A model generated the notes under the pieces. It ran no database searches, had not been told where the DNA came from, and saw nothing but the letters and a program-made list of their open reading frames with translations. Positions 26,657 to 33,465 of a DNA stretch of 57,769 nucleotides are shown piece after piece (the first letter of the stretch is position 1; each line of letters starts with the position of its first letter). The stretch comes from Chitinophagaceae bacterium (GTDB lineage: Bacteria > Bacteroidota > Bacteroidia > Chitinophagales > Chitinophagaceae): assembly GCA_028288585.1 (NCBI GenBank), contig JAQBNL010000097.1:1-57769 (forward strand), given 5' to 3'. The position numbers and the translations under genes are program-made.

Positions 26657-27442
26657 TTAGAGTTTCTCAAAATATTTGTCTTTAAATTGATATCGTATTT
26701 TTTTATTCGTCACTTTTGAGTCTTCAAGTATAACTGGGATACTTATAATTTTATTTGCTTTGTCATACTCAATATAAAAGTCCGGAACGTCTCTGTCTCT
26801 ATTCGATGAAGCTGTTAAATCAACTTCGTATCCTAACTGATTTTTAATGCTTGTATTTGTCTTAATTAATTTGGCGGTATCGTTAAGCTTTGAATTGTCA
26901 ATAGAAAATATTTTAATTTTATGATAGGATAAGCCTGAACTTAGAACGGCCCTACTTTGAGTTATATAAAATTTCTTATTTCCTGAAATTATGTCGTCAA
27001 CTTGGTTATAAAAGCATCCCGGATCACCTTCCTCATCTCTCTTTGGCTTGAAAATTTTTGAAAACACTTTTATGTCTGTTTTATATTGAAATACATTTCG
27101 AAAATTGTGCATTGTTCCTCCAGTCCAAGTATCCCAAGAGTAAATTCTAAAAAGACCATCCTCAGATGTCACAATTGTCAGACCACTGTCTGCAAGAGAT
27201 TTGAAACTATATGAAATTGTTTGTGAATTTGAGGAAGTATATTTTAAAAGTAAACTTTCAAATAAATTATTTGCTTCTTCTAGCGAATCATAAGGATTAA
27301 TTTTTTCATCGTCTGTCTTAAAGAATGCCCAGTAATTGATTTTATCAAATGCAGCAATCAATTTTTTGTCAATAGATTTTAAGTCTTGTCCAAATGCAGG
27401 TGTTAGGATAAAAAATAAAGAGATTGAGAGAATATGTTTCAT
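26657..27442 (-). CDS. Exported protein of unknown function, cassette 4
   Basis: A 261-residue protein with a clear signal peptide (MKHILSISLFFILTPAFGQ). I do not recognise its family. The mature part contains NLFESLLLKYTSSNSQTISY, a central sheet with GLFRIYSWDTWTGGTMHNF (about 100-118), where Trp and Gly-rich text suggests a beta-propeller or immunoglobulin-like edge, and a C-terminal strand set ending KKIRYQFKDKYFEKL. It is the first cassette after the recombinase; its start lies 23 bp from the outer AGCAGCCAAC end and its stop 13 bp from the next core. Its text is visibly richer in TTG, GTC and TCA than the host genes. Confidence 0.7.
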   Translation of the reverse strand: MKHILSISLFFILTPAFGQDLKSIDKKLIAAFDKINYWAFFKTDDEKINPYDSLEEANNLFESLLLKYTSSNSQTISYSFKSLADSGLTIVTSEDGLFRIYSWDTWTGGTMHNFRNVFQYKTDIKVFSKIFKPKRDEEGDPGCFYNQVDDIISGNKKFYITQSRAVLSSGLSYHKIKIFSIDNSKLNDTAKLIKTNTSIKNQLGYEVDLTASSNRDRDVPDFYIEYDKANKIISIPVILEDSKVTNKKIRYQFKDKYFEKL

Positions 27443-27467
27443 GTTATAGGGTGTTCAAATTGCTAGC

Positions 27468-27560
27468 AGCCAACACATAAATATATGTACAAATCTTTTT
27501 ACCTCAAACACTTTTTACATTGACAGTCAATATTAACTTGTTCATATTTTATGTTTACCT
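27468..27560 (-). other. Putative attI-like end of the cassette array
   Basis: The outermost core GTTGGCT (27468-27474, minus strand) is preceded by TATATTTATGT. The same text, CATAAATATA one base after an AAC core on the plus strand, occurs at the outer end of the second cassette locus (45727-45749). The motif TTGTACATA occurs twice on the minus strand, near 27482-27490 and 27567-27575. The position between recombinase and first cassette is where attI is expected. Confidence 0.5.
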
Positions 27561-27579
27561 GGGCGGCTTTATGTACAAG

Positions 27580-28725
27580 CTAAATATCAAGATAATCAAG
27601 TGGGCTAGTTACTTTTTCTATCTGTGCTTTGCTTACATGGGTATATCTTACTGTGGTTTTAATACTATTGTGTCCCAGTAATTCCTGTATCAGTCTCAGG
27701 TCAGTTCCATTTTCCATTAAATGGGTTGCATAGCTATGCCGCATGGTATGGATACCGCCTTCAGTTTTTACACCTGCTTTTTCTTTTGCCCTGGAAAATA
27801 CCATTTGCAAACTTCTATAGCCATATGGTTCTCCTGGCTGTCCTTCAAACAGCCATTTTTTTGGCTTGTATTGTATAAAATATAATCTTAATTGCTGTAA
27901 TAATTTTTCTGATAAAACCACCTGCCTGTCTTTTTTCCCTTTGCCTCTCCTTATTTCAACCACCATTCTTGCAGAGTTGATATCTTTTATTTTTAAATTT
28001 ATTATCTCCTGTAATCGCATGCCCGTTGCATAGGCCAACATCAACATGGTTTTATGCTTTTCATTGGCGGTAGCCTGTATTATTTTTTTCACCTGTTCCG
28101 TTGCATGAACTTTTGGAAGCTGCCAGGCCTTTTTGGGCCGCGGTATATACACTACTATTTGGGGCCGGCGTAATACTTTTTCAAAATAAAATTTAATTGC
28201 ATTAATAGCTGTATGTGCCTGAGACTCGCTGTAATTTTTTTTCTGCAACAGGTATAATATGTACGATTTAATATGACTTTCCTGCATGTCATCAACGGGG
28301 AACTTATCTAAAAGTTTAAGAAGTACACTAAATTCAGTGCGATAGGTTTTAATGGTGTTTGTACTGTATGCTTTTAACTGAAGTGTTTTAATAAAAATAT
28401 CAAGTGCATGCTGGTTTGCTGCACTTAAAAGATGCAGCATTACTTTTTGTGTTGCCGGTGGCAATACTGCAAGTGGCTTTTTTTTCTTTTCTTCCAATTG
28501 CCTTTTTAATGCAGACGTATCAAGTACAGCTAAGGAATTGATCTTTTCCCGGAGATGTATAACAGAAGTTTGTGCTGCAGGCAAGTGCCACTCTTTATGT
28601 GTCTGGCTCCATTTTACACCTGCTACCTGCCGTATGGCATTATTGATTTGTTTATTGTAAGTAAAGTCAGCAAATATTCTGTCTTCTCCATTGTGTTCTT
28701 TAATGTTTAAAGTTATTGTAACCAT
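27580..28725 (-). CDS. Tyrosine recombinase adjacent to the cassette array (Xer-like spacing)
   Basis: A 381-residue integrase. The catalytic set is complete: Arg237 (ATGMRLQE), Lys262 (RRGKGKKDR), His326 and Arg329 (HTMRHSYATHL), His352 (LGHNS) and Tyr361 (RYTHVS). A SAM-like core-binding domain spans about 100-195. The first 95 residues form an extra domain with YNKQINNAIRQVAGVKWS and KEWHLP, resembling a HARP-type module. The Lys-to-His spacing is 64 residues, close to XerC/D (about 72) and much shorter than IntI (about 106), so the IntI-specific insertion is absent. It may mobilise the adjacent cassettes or be a bystander. It reads toward the array, unlike most intI genes, which face away. 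Confidence 0.88.
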   Translation of the reverse strand: MVTITLNIKEHNGEDRIFADFTYNKQINNAIRQVAGVKWSQTHKEWHLPAAQTSVIHLREKINSLAVLDTSALKRQLEEKKKKPLAVLPPATQKVMLHLLSAANQHALDIFIKTLQLKAYSTNTIKTYRTEFSVLLKLLDKFPVDDMQESHIKSYILYLLQKKNYSESQAHTAINAIKFYFEKVLRRPQIVVYIPRPKKAWQLPKVHATEQVKKIIQATANEKHKTMLMLAYATGMRLQEIINLKIKDINSARMVVEIRRGKGKKDRQVVLSEKLLQQLRLYFIQYKPKKWLFEGQPGEPYGYRSLQMVFSRAKEKAGVKTEGGIHTMRHSYATHLMENGTDLRLIQELLGHNSIKTTVRYTHVSKAQIEKVTSPLDYLDI

Positions 28726-28814
28726 GAGTATGGTTACTAATTTATAAAATAATATTGAAACGTTGTTTCTGCTTCATTAAAAGATCACATCATTGCGGCA
28801 GTCCGCTGAAATTC

Positions 28815-28833
28815 ACGAATATTTGATATTCGT
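28815..28833. promoter_or_regulatory. Perfect 8-bp inverted repeat upstream of the recombinase gene
   Basis: ACGAATAT-TTG-ATATTCGT lies 90 bp upstream of the recombinase start. It could be an operator or a recombinase core-binding site; the 3-bp centre argues against a standard dif site with a 6-bp centre. Confidence 0.5.
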
Positions 28834-28851
28834 AAACCTTTGTTTGCTCAG

Positions 28852-28932
28852 TCGTAGCCAGGTCTCCCAACGGGGACTCGGCGCAAAATTTAGAATTGAC
28901 GCCGAGTCTCTTGCAGAAGACTCGGCTACGAC
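28852..28932. repeat. Compound palindrome (REP-like)
   Basis: GTCGTAGCC at the left pairs with GGCTACGAC at the right, and GACTCGGCG pairs with CGCCGAGTC around an AAATTT-type loop. Two smaller hairpins are nested, GTCTCCCAACGGGGAC and CCGAGTCT/AGACTCGG. The GC-rich 80-bp element stands out against AT-rich surroundings, between the recombinase and the lipoprotein gene, and looks like a mobile extragenic palindrome. Confidence 0.75.
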
Positions 28933-28991
28933 TTGCGGGTAGTAAGGATAGCGTTCATTTGAAACGGGGACCGGGCTTAAAGCTGGTGCTG

Positions 28992-29606
28992 TTATTTGTC
29001 CACTATTTCAATGTCAAACAATCCTTTTTTAATATTAATTATGAGTCCGTCCTGGTTTTTTATCAATCCACTAAATATTCCCTGAAGCCTGTTATTTACT
29101 CTGGATAAAACTGTCAATTCAAAATTATCCAAATAGGTAGTGGCTGCATATGTATTTGTACCATAAACAAGATTGCCATTGGTATCGTAAAAGGGTCTTA
29201 AGCCGATCACATAGTTTATTTGAGCATTTTGAATATCACCCGCCTTGAACTTATAAGGCAGTGTTAGTGAATTAAGATTGGTCCCAACAAAAAATATAAA
29301 TATTCTATTTTGAAAATCCTTAGGATTGAGGCGATGTAATTGAACCCACGGAGTTGAAGGTTTTGAATATCCATAATCGTCTTTTTCAGAAAGGTTATCC
29401 CCAATAGAAGTAAAATTAACGGTAGTGTCTTTTATTGTGGAATTCCCAAATACTATTGTTGGTATTTGATATTGAAACTTGATAATCCCTGTAGCATAGG
29501 GCTTATAAAATACGTCATCAAAAGGTATCTCTACAGTATCTTTTTTACAACCGTTTAGAGCAATAAGTCCAACAAATAATATCGATAAGTTAAAGCCTCT
29601 TTTCAT
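28992..29606 (-). CDS. Lipoprotein of unknown function
   Basis: A 204-residue protein with lipobox LNGC (lipidated Cys20) followed by KKDTVEIPFDD, the usual Lys-Lys-Asp opening of Bacteroidota lipoproteins. The rest is beta-rich, with SKPSTPWVQLHRLNPKDF (about 80-97), YKFKAGDIQNAQINYVIGL (about 117-135) and a final NRLQGIFSGLIKNQDG. It resembles exported beta-sandwich proteins of the DUF4843/lipocalin-like sort, but I cannot name it. Its stop codon lies in GTTATTT, an arrangement like the cassette genes, and a remnant of a cassette site begins 6 bp upstream of its start, so it may be a decayed cassette gene. Confidence 0.65.
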   Translation of the reverse strand: MKRGFNLSILFVGLIALNGCKKDTVEIPFDDVFYKPYATGIIKFQYQIPTIVFGNSTIKDTTVNFTSIGDNLSEKDDYGYSKPSTPWVQLHRLNPKDFQNRIFIFFVGTNLNSLTLPYKFKAGDIQNAQINYVIGLRPFYDTNGNLVYGTNTYAATTYLDNFELTVLSRVNNRLQGIFSGLIKNQDGLIINIKKGLFDIEIVDK

Positions 29607-29611
29607 ATAGT

Positions 29612-29677
29612 TTGTTTTTTAATGTACAGCCGGTTACCGAAGATAATAGAATTACAAATGCTGGTTCATTTTATTGA
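29612..29677. repeat. Degenerate remnant of an attC-like site
   Basis: About 65 bp align with the left interior of the 25606-25799 site: AATGTACAGCCGG for AATGTCCAGCCCGG, then AAGATAATAGAATTACAAA for AAGATAAATAGAATTACAAA, GCTG, and CATTTTATTGA. The outer core and right half are missing. Confidence 0.65.
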
Positions 29678-29781
29678 ATTTAGATTAAAAATCGCAATTT
29701 ATGGTCCATTCACTTTTCGATTGTTTTTTGTATTGTTGAGTTACGTTACTGCAATTACACTTCAAAATAAGTATTTTGAAT

Positions 29782-31569
29782 TCACATCCTCTCCGGCACT
29801 TTAATCCCCAGCAACTGCATACTGCTTTTAATAACATTCGCCGTCATAGTTGCAATGTGTAAACGCAGCTGTTTTTTTTCTTCGTTTTCTGCATTGGCAA
29901 TGGAGTGCTCTGTATAAAATGAATTAAATGTTTTGGCAAGATGAAAAATATAATTCGCAATCACTGATGGATTTAATTCAGTTGACGCCTGCTCTATAAT
30001 TTGTGAATATTGTTCAAGGGTTAATATCAATTCTTTTTCAAGAGGTAACAGTTCGGGATCTGTTTGCGATTGCCTATTGTCTTTTGACCATTGACCTGCC
30101 TTCCTCAACACCGATTGTATCCTTGCATACGTATACTGTACAAAGGGCCCGGTAAATCCGTGGAAATCTATGCTCTCTTCAGGGTTAAATACCATTCTCT
30201 TTTTAGGATCAACTCTTAGCAAATAGAACTTCATCGCTCCTAATCCTAACGTTTTGTATAATTCCTGTAATTCGTGGCTTTCAAAGTCCTTTACTTTGCC
30301 TAACTCTTCAGTATGATGTTTTGCGGTTGCTATCATTTCATCAACCATGTCATCAGCATCTACTACAGTTCCTTCACGGCTTTTCATTTTACCGGTAGGC
30401 AGCTCAACCATTCCATAACTCAAATGATAAATGCCATCGGCAAAAGGCATCCCGAGTTTTTTGCAGACGAGTTTTAAAACTTTCATGTGATAGTTTTGCT
30501 CATCACCAATTACATAAATGCTTTTACCCGGCTTGTATTCTTCATACTTTTGTTTTGCCAGGCCAATATCCTGTGTCATGTATACAGAAGTGCCATCACT
30601 TCTTAATAATAATTTTTCATCCAGCCCCTCATCAGTAAGGTCTATCCAAACACTGCCATCTTCTTTTTTAAACAAAATACCTTTTTGCAAACCTTCCTGC
30701 ACAAAATCTTTTCCTAAAAGGTAGGTTTTGCTTTCATAATATGTTTTATCAAAGTCGCTGCCAATGCGCTTATAGGTTACATCAAATCCATCATACACCC
30801 ATCCATTCATTTTATTCCAAAGCGCTATCACTTCAGGTTTATGATTTTCCCAATCCAGTAACATCTGTTGTGCTGCCTGCATTAGCGGCGCCTGTTTTTC
30901 CGCCTCATCTTTTGATATTCCTTTAGAAATTAATTCTTCCACCTGCTTTTTATATTCATCATTGAATCTTACATAATATTTTCCTACAAGATGATCTCCT
31001 TTTTCTCCGGTTGATTCAGGGGTTTCGCCATTGCCAAATAGCTGCCACGCTATCATGCTTTTACAAATATGAATTCCCCTGTCGTTTACAATGCATGTTT
31101 TTATTACATCATAGCCATTGGCTTTTAATATCTCTGCTACACTCCATCCCAAAAAATTATTTCTTAAATGCCCAAGATGCAAAGGCTTATTGGTATTAGG
31201 CGAAGAATATTCAACCATCATCCTTTTGCCATTAATTGCATGTTTACCAAAGCTTACATCGTTGTAATTTTTATTGAGCAGGTCAAGTAAATAATTATCT
31301 GTGATGGTAAGATTTAAAAATCCTTTTATCACGTTATATTTTGAGAAAACACCCGGATGATCTTTGATAAGTTTTTCTCCCAGTTCATTTCCTAATACTT
31401 CGGGAGACTTTTTTAAACTCTTGACCAAAGAAAATAATACAACAGTATAATTGCCTTCAAATTCCGGTTTGGTCTGGCTTACCTGGAAATCTTTTTCAGT
31501 AAAAGACTGGTTATATAAAGCCTGCAGGCTTTCTATGGCAACTGTTTGTAATGTGTGTACTATCGTCAT
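29782..31569 (-). CDS. argS: Arginyl-tRNA synthetase
   Basis: A 595-residue class I aminoacyl-tRNA synthetase that charges tRNA-Arg. An N-terminal Add-1 domain (about 1-115) is followed by the catalytic fold with VEYSSPNTNKPLHLGHLRNN (about 117-136), containing the HIGH-type HLGH. GKMKSREGTVV near 394 occupies the KMSKS-loop position. The anticodon-binding helical domain with FVQYTYARIQSVLRKAG (about 480-496) and the terminal GIKVPERM match the bacterial family in length. It is a stand-alone housekeeping gene, convergent in no pair, followed on its 3' side by a 175-bp gap holding the site remnant. Confidence 0.96.
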   Translation of the reverse strand: MTIVHTLQTVAIESLQALYNQSFTEKDFQVSQTKPEFEGNYTVVLFSLVKSLKKSPEVLGNELGEKLIKDHPGVFSKYNVIKGFLNLTITDNYLLDLLNKNYNDVSFGKHAINGKRMMVEYSSPNTNKPLHLGHLRNNFLGWSVAEILKANGYDVIKTCIVNDRGIHICKSMIAWQLFGNGETPESTGEKGDHLVGKYYVRFNDEYKKQVEELISKGISKDEAEKQAPLMQAAQQMLLDWENHKPEVIALWNKMNGWVYDGFDVTYKRIGSDFDKTYYESKTYLLGKDFVQEGLQKGILFKKEDGSVWIDLTDEGLDEKLLLRSDGTSVYMTQDIGLAKQKYEEYKPGKSIYVIGDEQNYHMKVLKLVCKKLGMPFADGIYHLSYGMVELPTGKMKSREGTVVDADDMVDEMIATAKHHTEELGKVKDFESHELQELYKTLGLGAMKFYLLRVDPKKRMVFNPEESIDFHGFTGPFVQYTYARIQSVLRKAGQWSKDNRQSQTDPELLPLEKELILTLEQYSQIIEQASTELNPSVIANYIFHLAKTFNSFYTEHSIANAENEEKKQLRLHIATMTANVIKSSMQLLGIKVPERM

Positions 31570-31600
31570 TCATTAAAATCTTAGCTGTAAAAATACATGA

Positions 31601-31742
31601 AACGTTAGACGTGAGACGTGAGATGTTTCTACAAACCCTTGAATACTTTTTTCATTTTACGTTTTACATCTCATGATGTGTGTGGTTAAAAAAATCATAA
31701 CCCTCAAAATCGTACATCTCATATCGTACATCCTACATCGTA
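31601..31742. repeat. Inverted low-complexity words between argS and ABC-F gene (locus E)
   Basis: The left part reads ACGTTAGACGTGAGACG then TGAGATG; the right part has ACATCTCATGATG and CGTACATCTCATATCGTAC, ATCCTACATCGTA, roughly the reverse complement. The divergent gap thus carries long imperfect arms made of short, near-duplicated words. Confidence 0.6.
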
Positions 31743-31748
31743 AAAGCT

Positions 31749-31756
31749 TACCTTTG
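31749..31756 (+). promoter_or_regulatory. Candidate -7 promoter box for the ABC-F gene
   Basis: TACCTTTG exactly fits the Bacteroidota TAnnTTTG box and lies 22 bp upstream of the ATG. No convincing TTTG -33 element is seen at the expected distance, so this is a partial match. Confidence 0.35.
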
Positions 31757-31778
31757 CGCCTCTTAAAAAAGGCAGTAA

Positions 31779-33404
31779 ATGATTAGTGTAAACAATGTAA
31801 CGCTTGCATACGGTAAAAGGGTTTTGTTTGATGAGGTAAATCTTGGTTTCACCAAAGGGAACTGCTATGGAGTTATAGGCGCAAATGGTGCAGGCAAATC
31901 AACATTTTTAAAAATCATCAGTGGCGAAATAGAACCCAATAAAGGAAATATAAGTATTTCTCCCGGAGAACGTATGGCTGTTCTAAGGCAGGACCAGTTT
32001 GAATTTGATGAGGTATCAGTTTTGGATACTGTTTTAATGGGGCATAAAAAGATGTGGGATATCCGGCATGAAAAAGATGCCATCTATTTAAAGGAAGATT
32101 TTAGTGAAGCTGATGGAATGAAAGCGGCTCATCTTGAAGAGGAGTTTGGAGAAATGGGAGGATATACTGCAGAAAGTGATGCCGCCAGTTTATTGAGTGA
32201 GTTAGGTGTAAAAGATGAATTTCATCAAACATTGATGAAGGATATTGGCGCAAATGTAAAAGTAAGAGTACTGCTTGCGCAGGCGCTTTTTGGCAATCCT
32301 GATATTTTATTATTGGATGAGCCTACCAACAACCTTGATGTGGAAACCATTTCATGGCTTGAAAATTTCCTGGCCGATTATCAGAATATTGTTTTGGTGG
32401 TGAGTCACGATCGGCACTTTTTAGATGCAGTGTGTACGCATGTTGCAGACGTTGACAAAAAGAAAATAAAAATTTACACAGGTAACTATACTTTTTGGTA
32501 CGAGAGCAGCCAGCTGGCAGCAAGGCAGGCAACTGATAAAAATAAAAAGCAGGAAGAGAAGAAAAAAGACCTGCTTGAATTTATTGCCCGGTTCAGTGCC
32601 AATGCATCAAAAAGCAAACAGGCAACATCACGTAAAAAGGCATTGGATAAACTGGTATTTGAAGATATTACTGCAAGCAACCGGAAATATCCAGGGATAA
32701 TTTTTAAGCCTGAAAGAGATGCCGGTAATCAAATTTTAAATGTTCAAAAGCTTTCCAAAAAAAGCGACGGCAGAACATTGTTCAATAATATTTCTTTTGA
32801 TGTTGTGAAGGGACAGAAGATAGCTTTTTTAAGCCGTGACCCTGTTGCACTTACTTCTTTCTTTGAAATAATTAATAACAGGATGCAGCCTGACAGCGGG
32901 AAAGTTGAATGGGGAACCACCATTACAACCGCCTATCTGCCCAATGATAATACAGAATTTTTTACCGGCTCACTAACGTTGATGGATTGGCTAAGGCAAT
33001 ATGTTCCGCCTTATGTAAAGGATGTGGATGAAGATTTTTTAAGAGGATTTTTAGGAAAGATGTTATTCAGCGGAGATGAGATATTGAAGAAAACAAATGT
33101 GCTAAGCGGCGGTGAAAAAGTTCGCTGCATGGTTAGCCGGATGATGCTGCAAAATCCTAATGTTATAATTCTTGATGAGCCGACCAACCATCTTGACCTG
33201 GAAAGTATCACTGCATTTAATGATGGCATGATAACCTTCCCCGGCATAGTTTTATTTACCACACATGATCACCAGTTTATGCAAACGGTTGCCAACCGTA
33301 TCATCGAGATAACGCCAAAGGGTTTAATAGACCGTTTATATACGTATGATGAATACATCGCTGACGAAAGAATAAAAGTACTGCAGGACGAAATGTACAA
33401 TTAA
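31779..33404 (+). CDS. ABC-F ATPase, YbiT-like, with one degenerate ATP site
   Basis: A 541-residue soluble twin-ATPase of the ABC-F family, which acts on ribosomes. Domain 1 has Walker A GANGAGKST (about 34-42) and Walker B DILLLDEPTNNLD. The linker matches the YbiT pattern RFSANASKSKQATSR (about 268-282). Domain 2 has an intact signature VLSGGEKVR and Walker B NVIILDEPTNHLD (about 455-470), but its Walker A position reads FLSRDPVALTSFF with no GxxGxGKS. The domain 1 signature is also altered (GANVKVRVLLAQ). So the site made from domain 1 Walker A and domain 2 signature is intact, and the other is degenerate on both sides. It probably works in translation, and resistance is not implied. Confidence 0.9.
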   Translation: MISVNNVTLAYGKRVLFDEVNLGFTKGNCYGVIGANGAGKSTFLKIISGEIEPNKGNISISPGERMAVLRQDQFEFDEVSVLDTVLMGHKKMWDIRHEKDAIYLKEDFSEADGMKAAHLEEEFGEMGGYTAESDAASLLSELGVKDEFHQTLMKDIGANVKVRVLLAQALFGNPDILLLDEPTNNLDVETISWLENFLADYQNIVLVVSHDRHFLDAVCTHVADVDKKKIKIYTGNYTFWYESSQLAARQATDKNKKQEEKKKDLLEFIARFSANASKSKQATSRKKALDKLVFEDITASNRKYPGIIFKPERDAGNQILNVQKLSKKSDGRTLFNNISFDVVKGQKIAFLSRDPVALTSFFEIINNRMQPDSGKVEWGTTITTAYLPNDNTEFFTGSLTLMDWLRQYVPPYVKDVDEDFLRGFLGKMLFSGDEILKKTNVLSGGEKVRCMVSRMMLQNPNVIILDEPTNHLDLESITAFNDGMITFPGIVLFTTHDHQFMQTVANRIIEITPKGLIDRLYTYDEYIADERIKVLQDEMYN

Positions 33405-33425
33405 CAAAACATAGGCTTATAGTCT

Positions 33426-33442
33426 TTGGCACGATTTTTAAC
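33426..33442 (+). promoter_or_regulatory. Weak sigma-54-like promoter candidate
   Basis: TTGGCACGATTTTTAAC has the -24 TGGCAC element but AA instead of GC at -12 (GG and AA are 10 bases apart). It lies about 24 bp upstream of the ATG at 33466. Confidence 0.25.
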
Positions 33443-33465
33443 TTTATCCCATAAAAAAAATCTTT

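Larger units (their letters stand above)
23753..27477 (-). mobile_element. Integron-like gene cassette array (four cassettes)
   Basis: Four minus-strand genes (27442-26657, 26441-25794, 25588-24521, 24274-23807) are separated by structured sites at 26450-26644, 25606-25799 and 24309-24504, and the array ends in a short site at 23753-23800. Each long site begins RYYYAAC, ends GTTRRRY, is 194-196 bp and folds with inner complementary arms. Each gene is bracketed by its own inverted repeat: GTTGGGCGCC, GTTGGCTGCC, GTTAGCGGCT and GTTGGCTGCT, each perfectly complementary to the other end of the same cassette but not to its neighbour. That is what insertion of circular cassettes at GTT produces. 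A tyrosine recombinase lies directly upstream on the same strand. Functions of the cassettes are unrelated, as in integrons. Confidence 0.8.

Noticed and set aside
27580-28725. Calling the recombinase IntI outright
   Set aside because: The Lys-to-His spacing of 64 residues lacks the IntI-specific insertion, so only 'integron-like, Xer-spaced' is supported.
28815-28833. A chromosomal dif site
   Set aside because: The inverted repeat has a 3-bp centre and does not match the 11-6-11 layout of dif.
23700-29700. Prophage or conjugative transposon
   Set aside because: No structural, terminase, relaxase or conjugation genes are present; only a recombinase and cassette-like genes.
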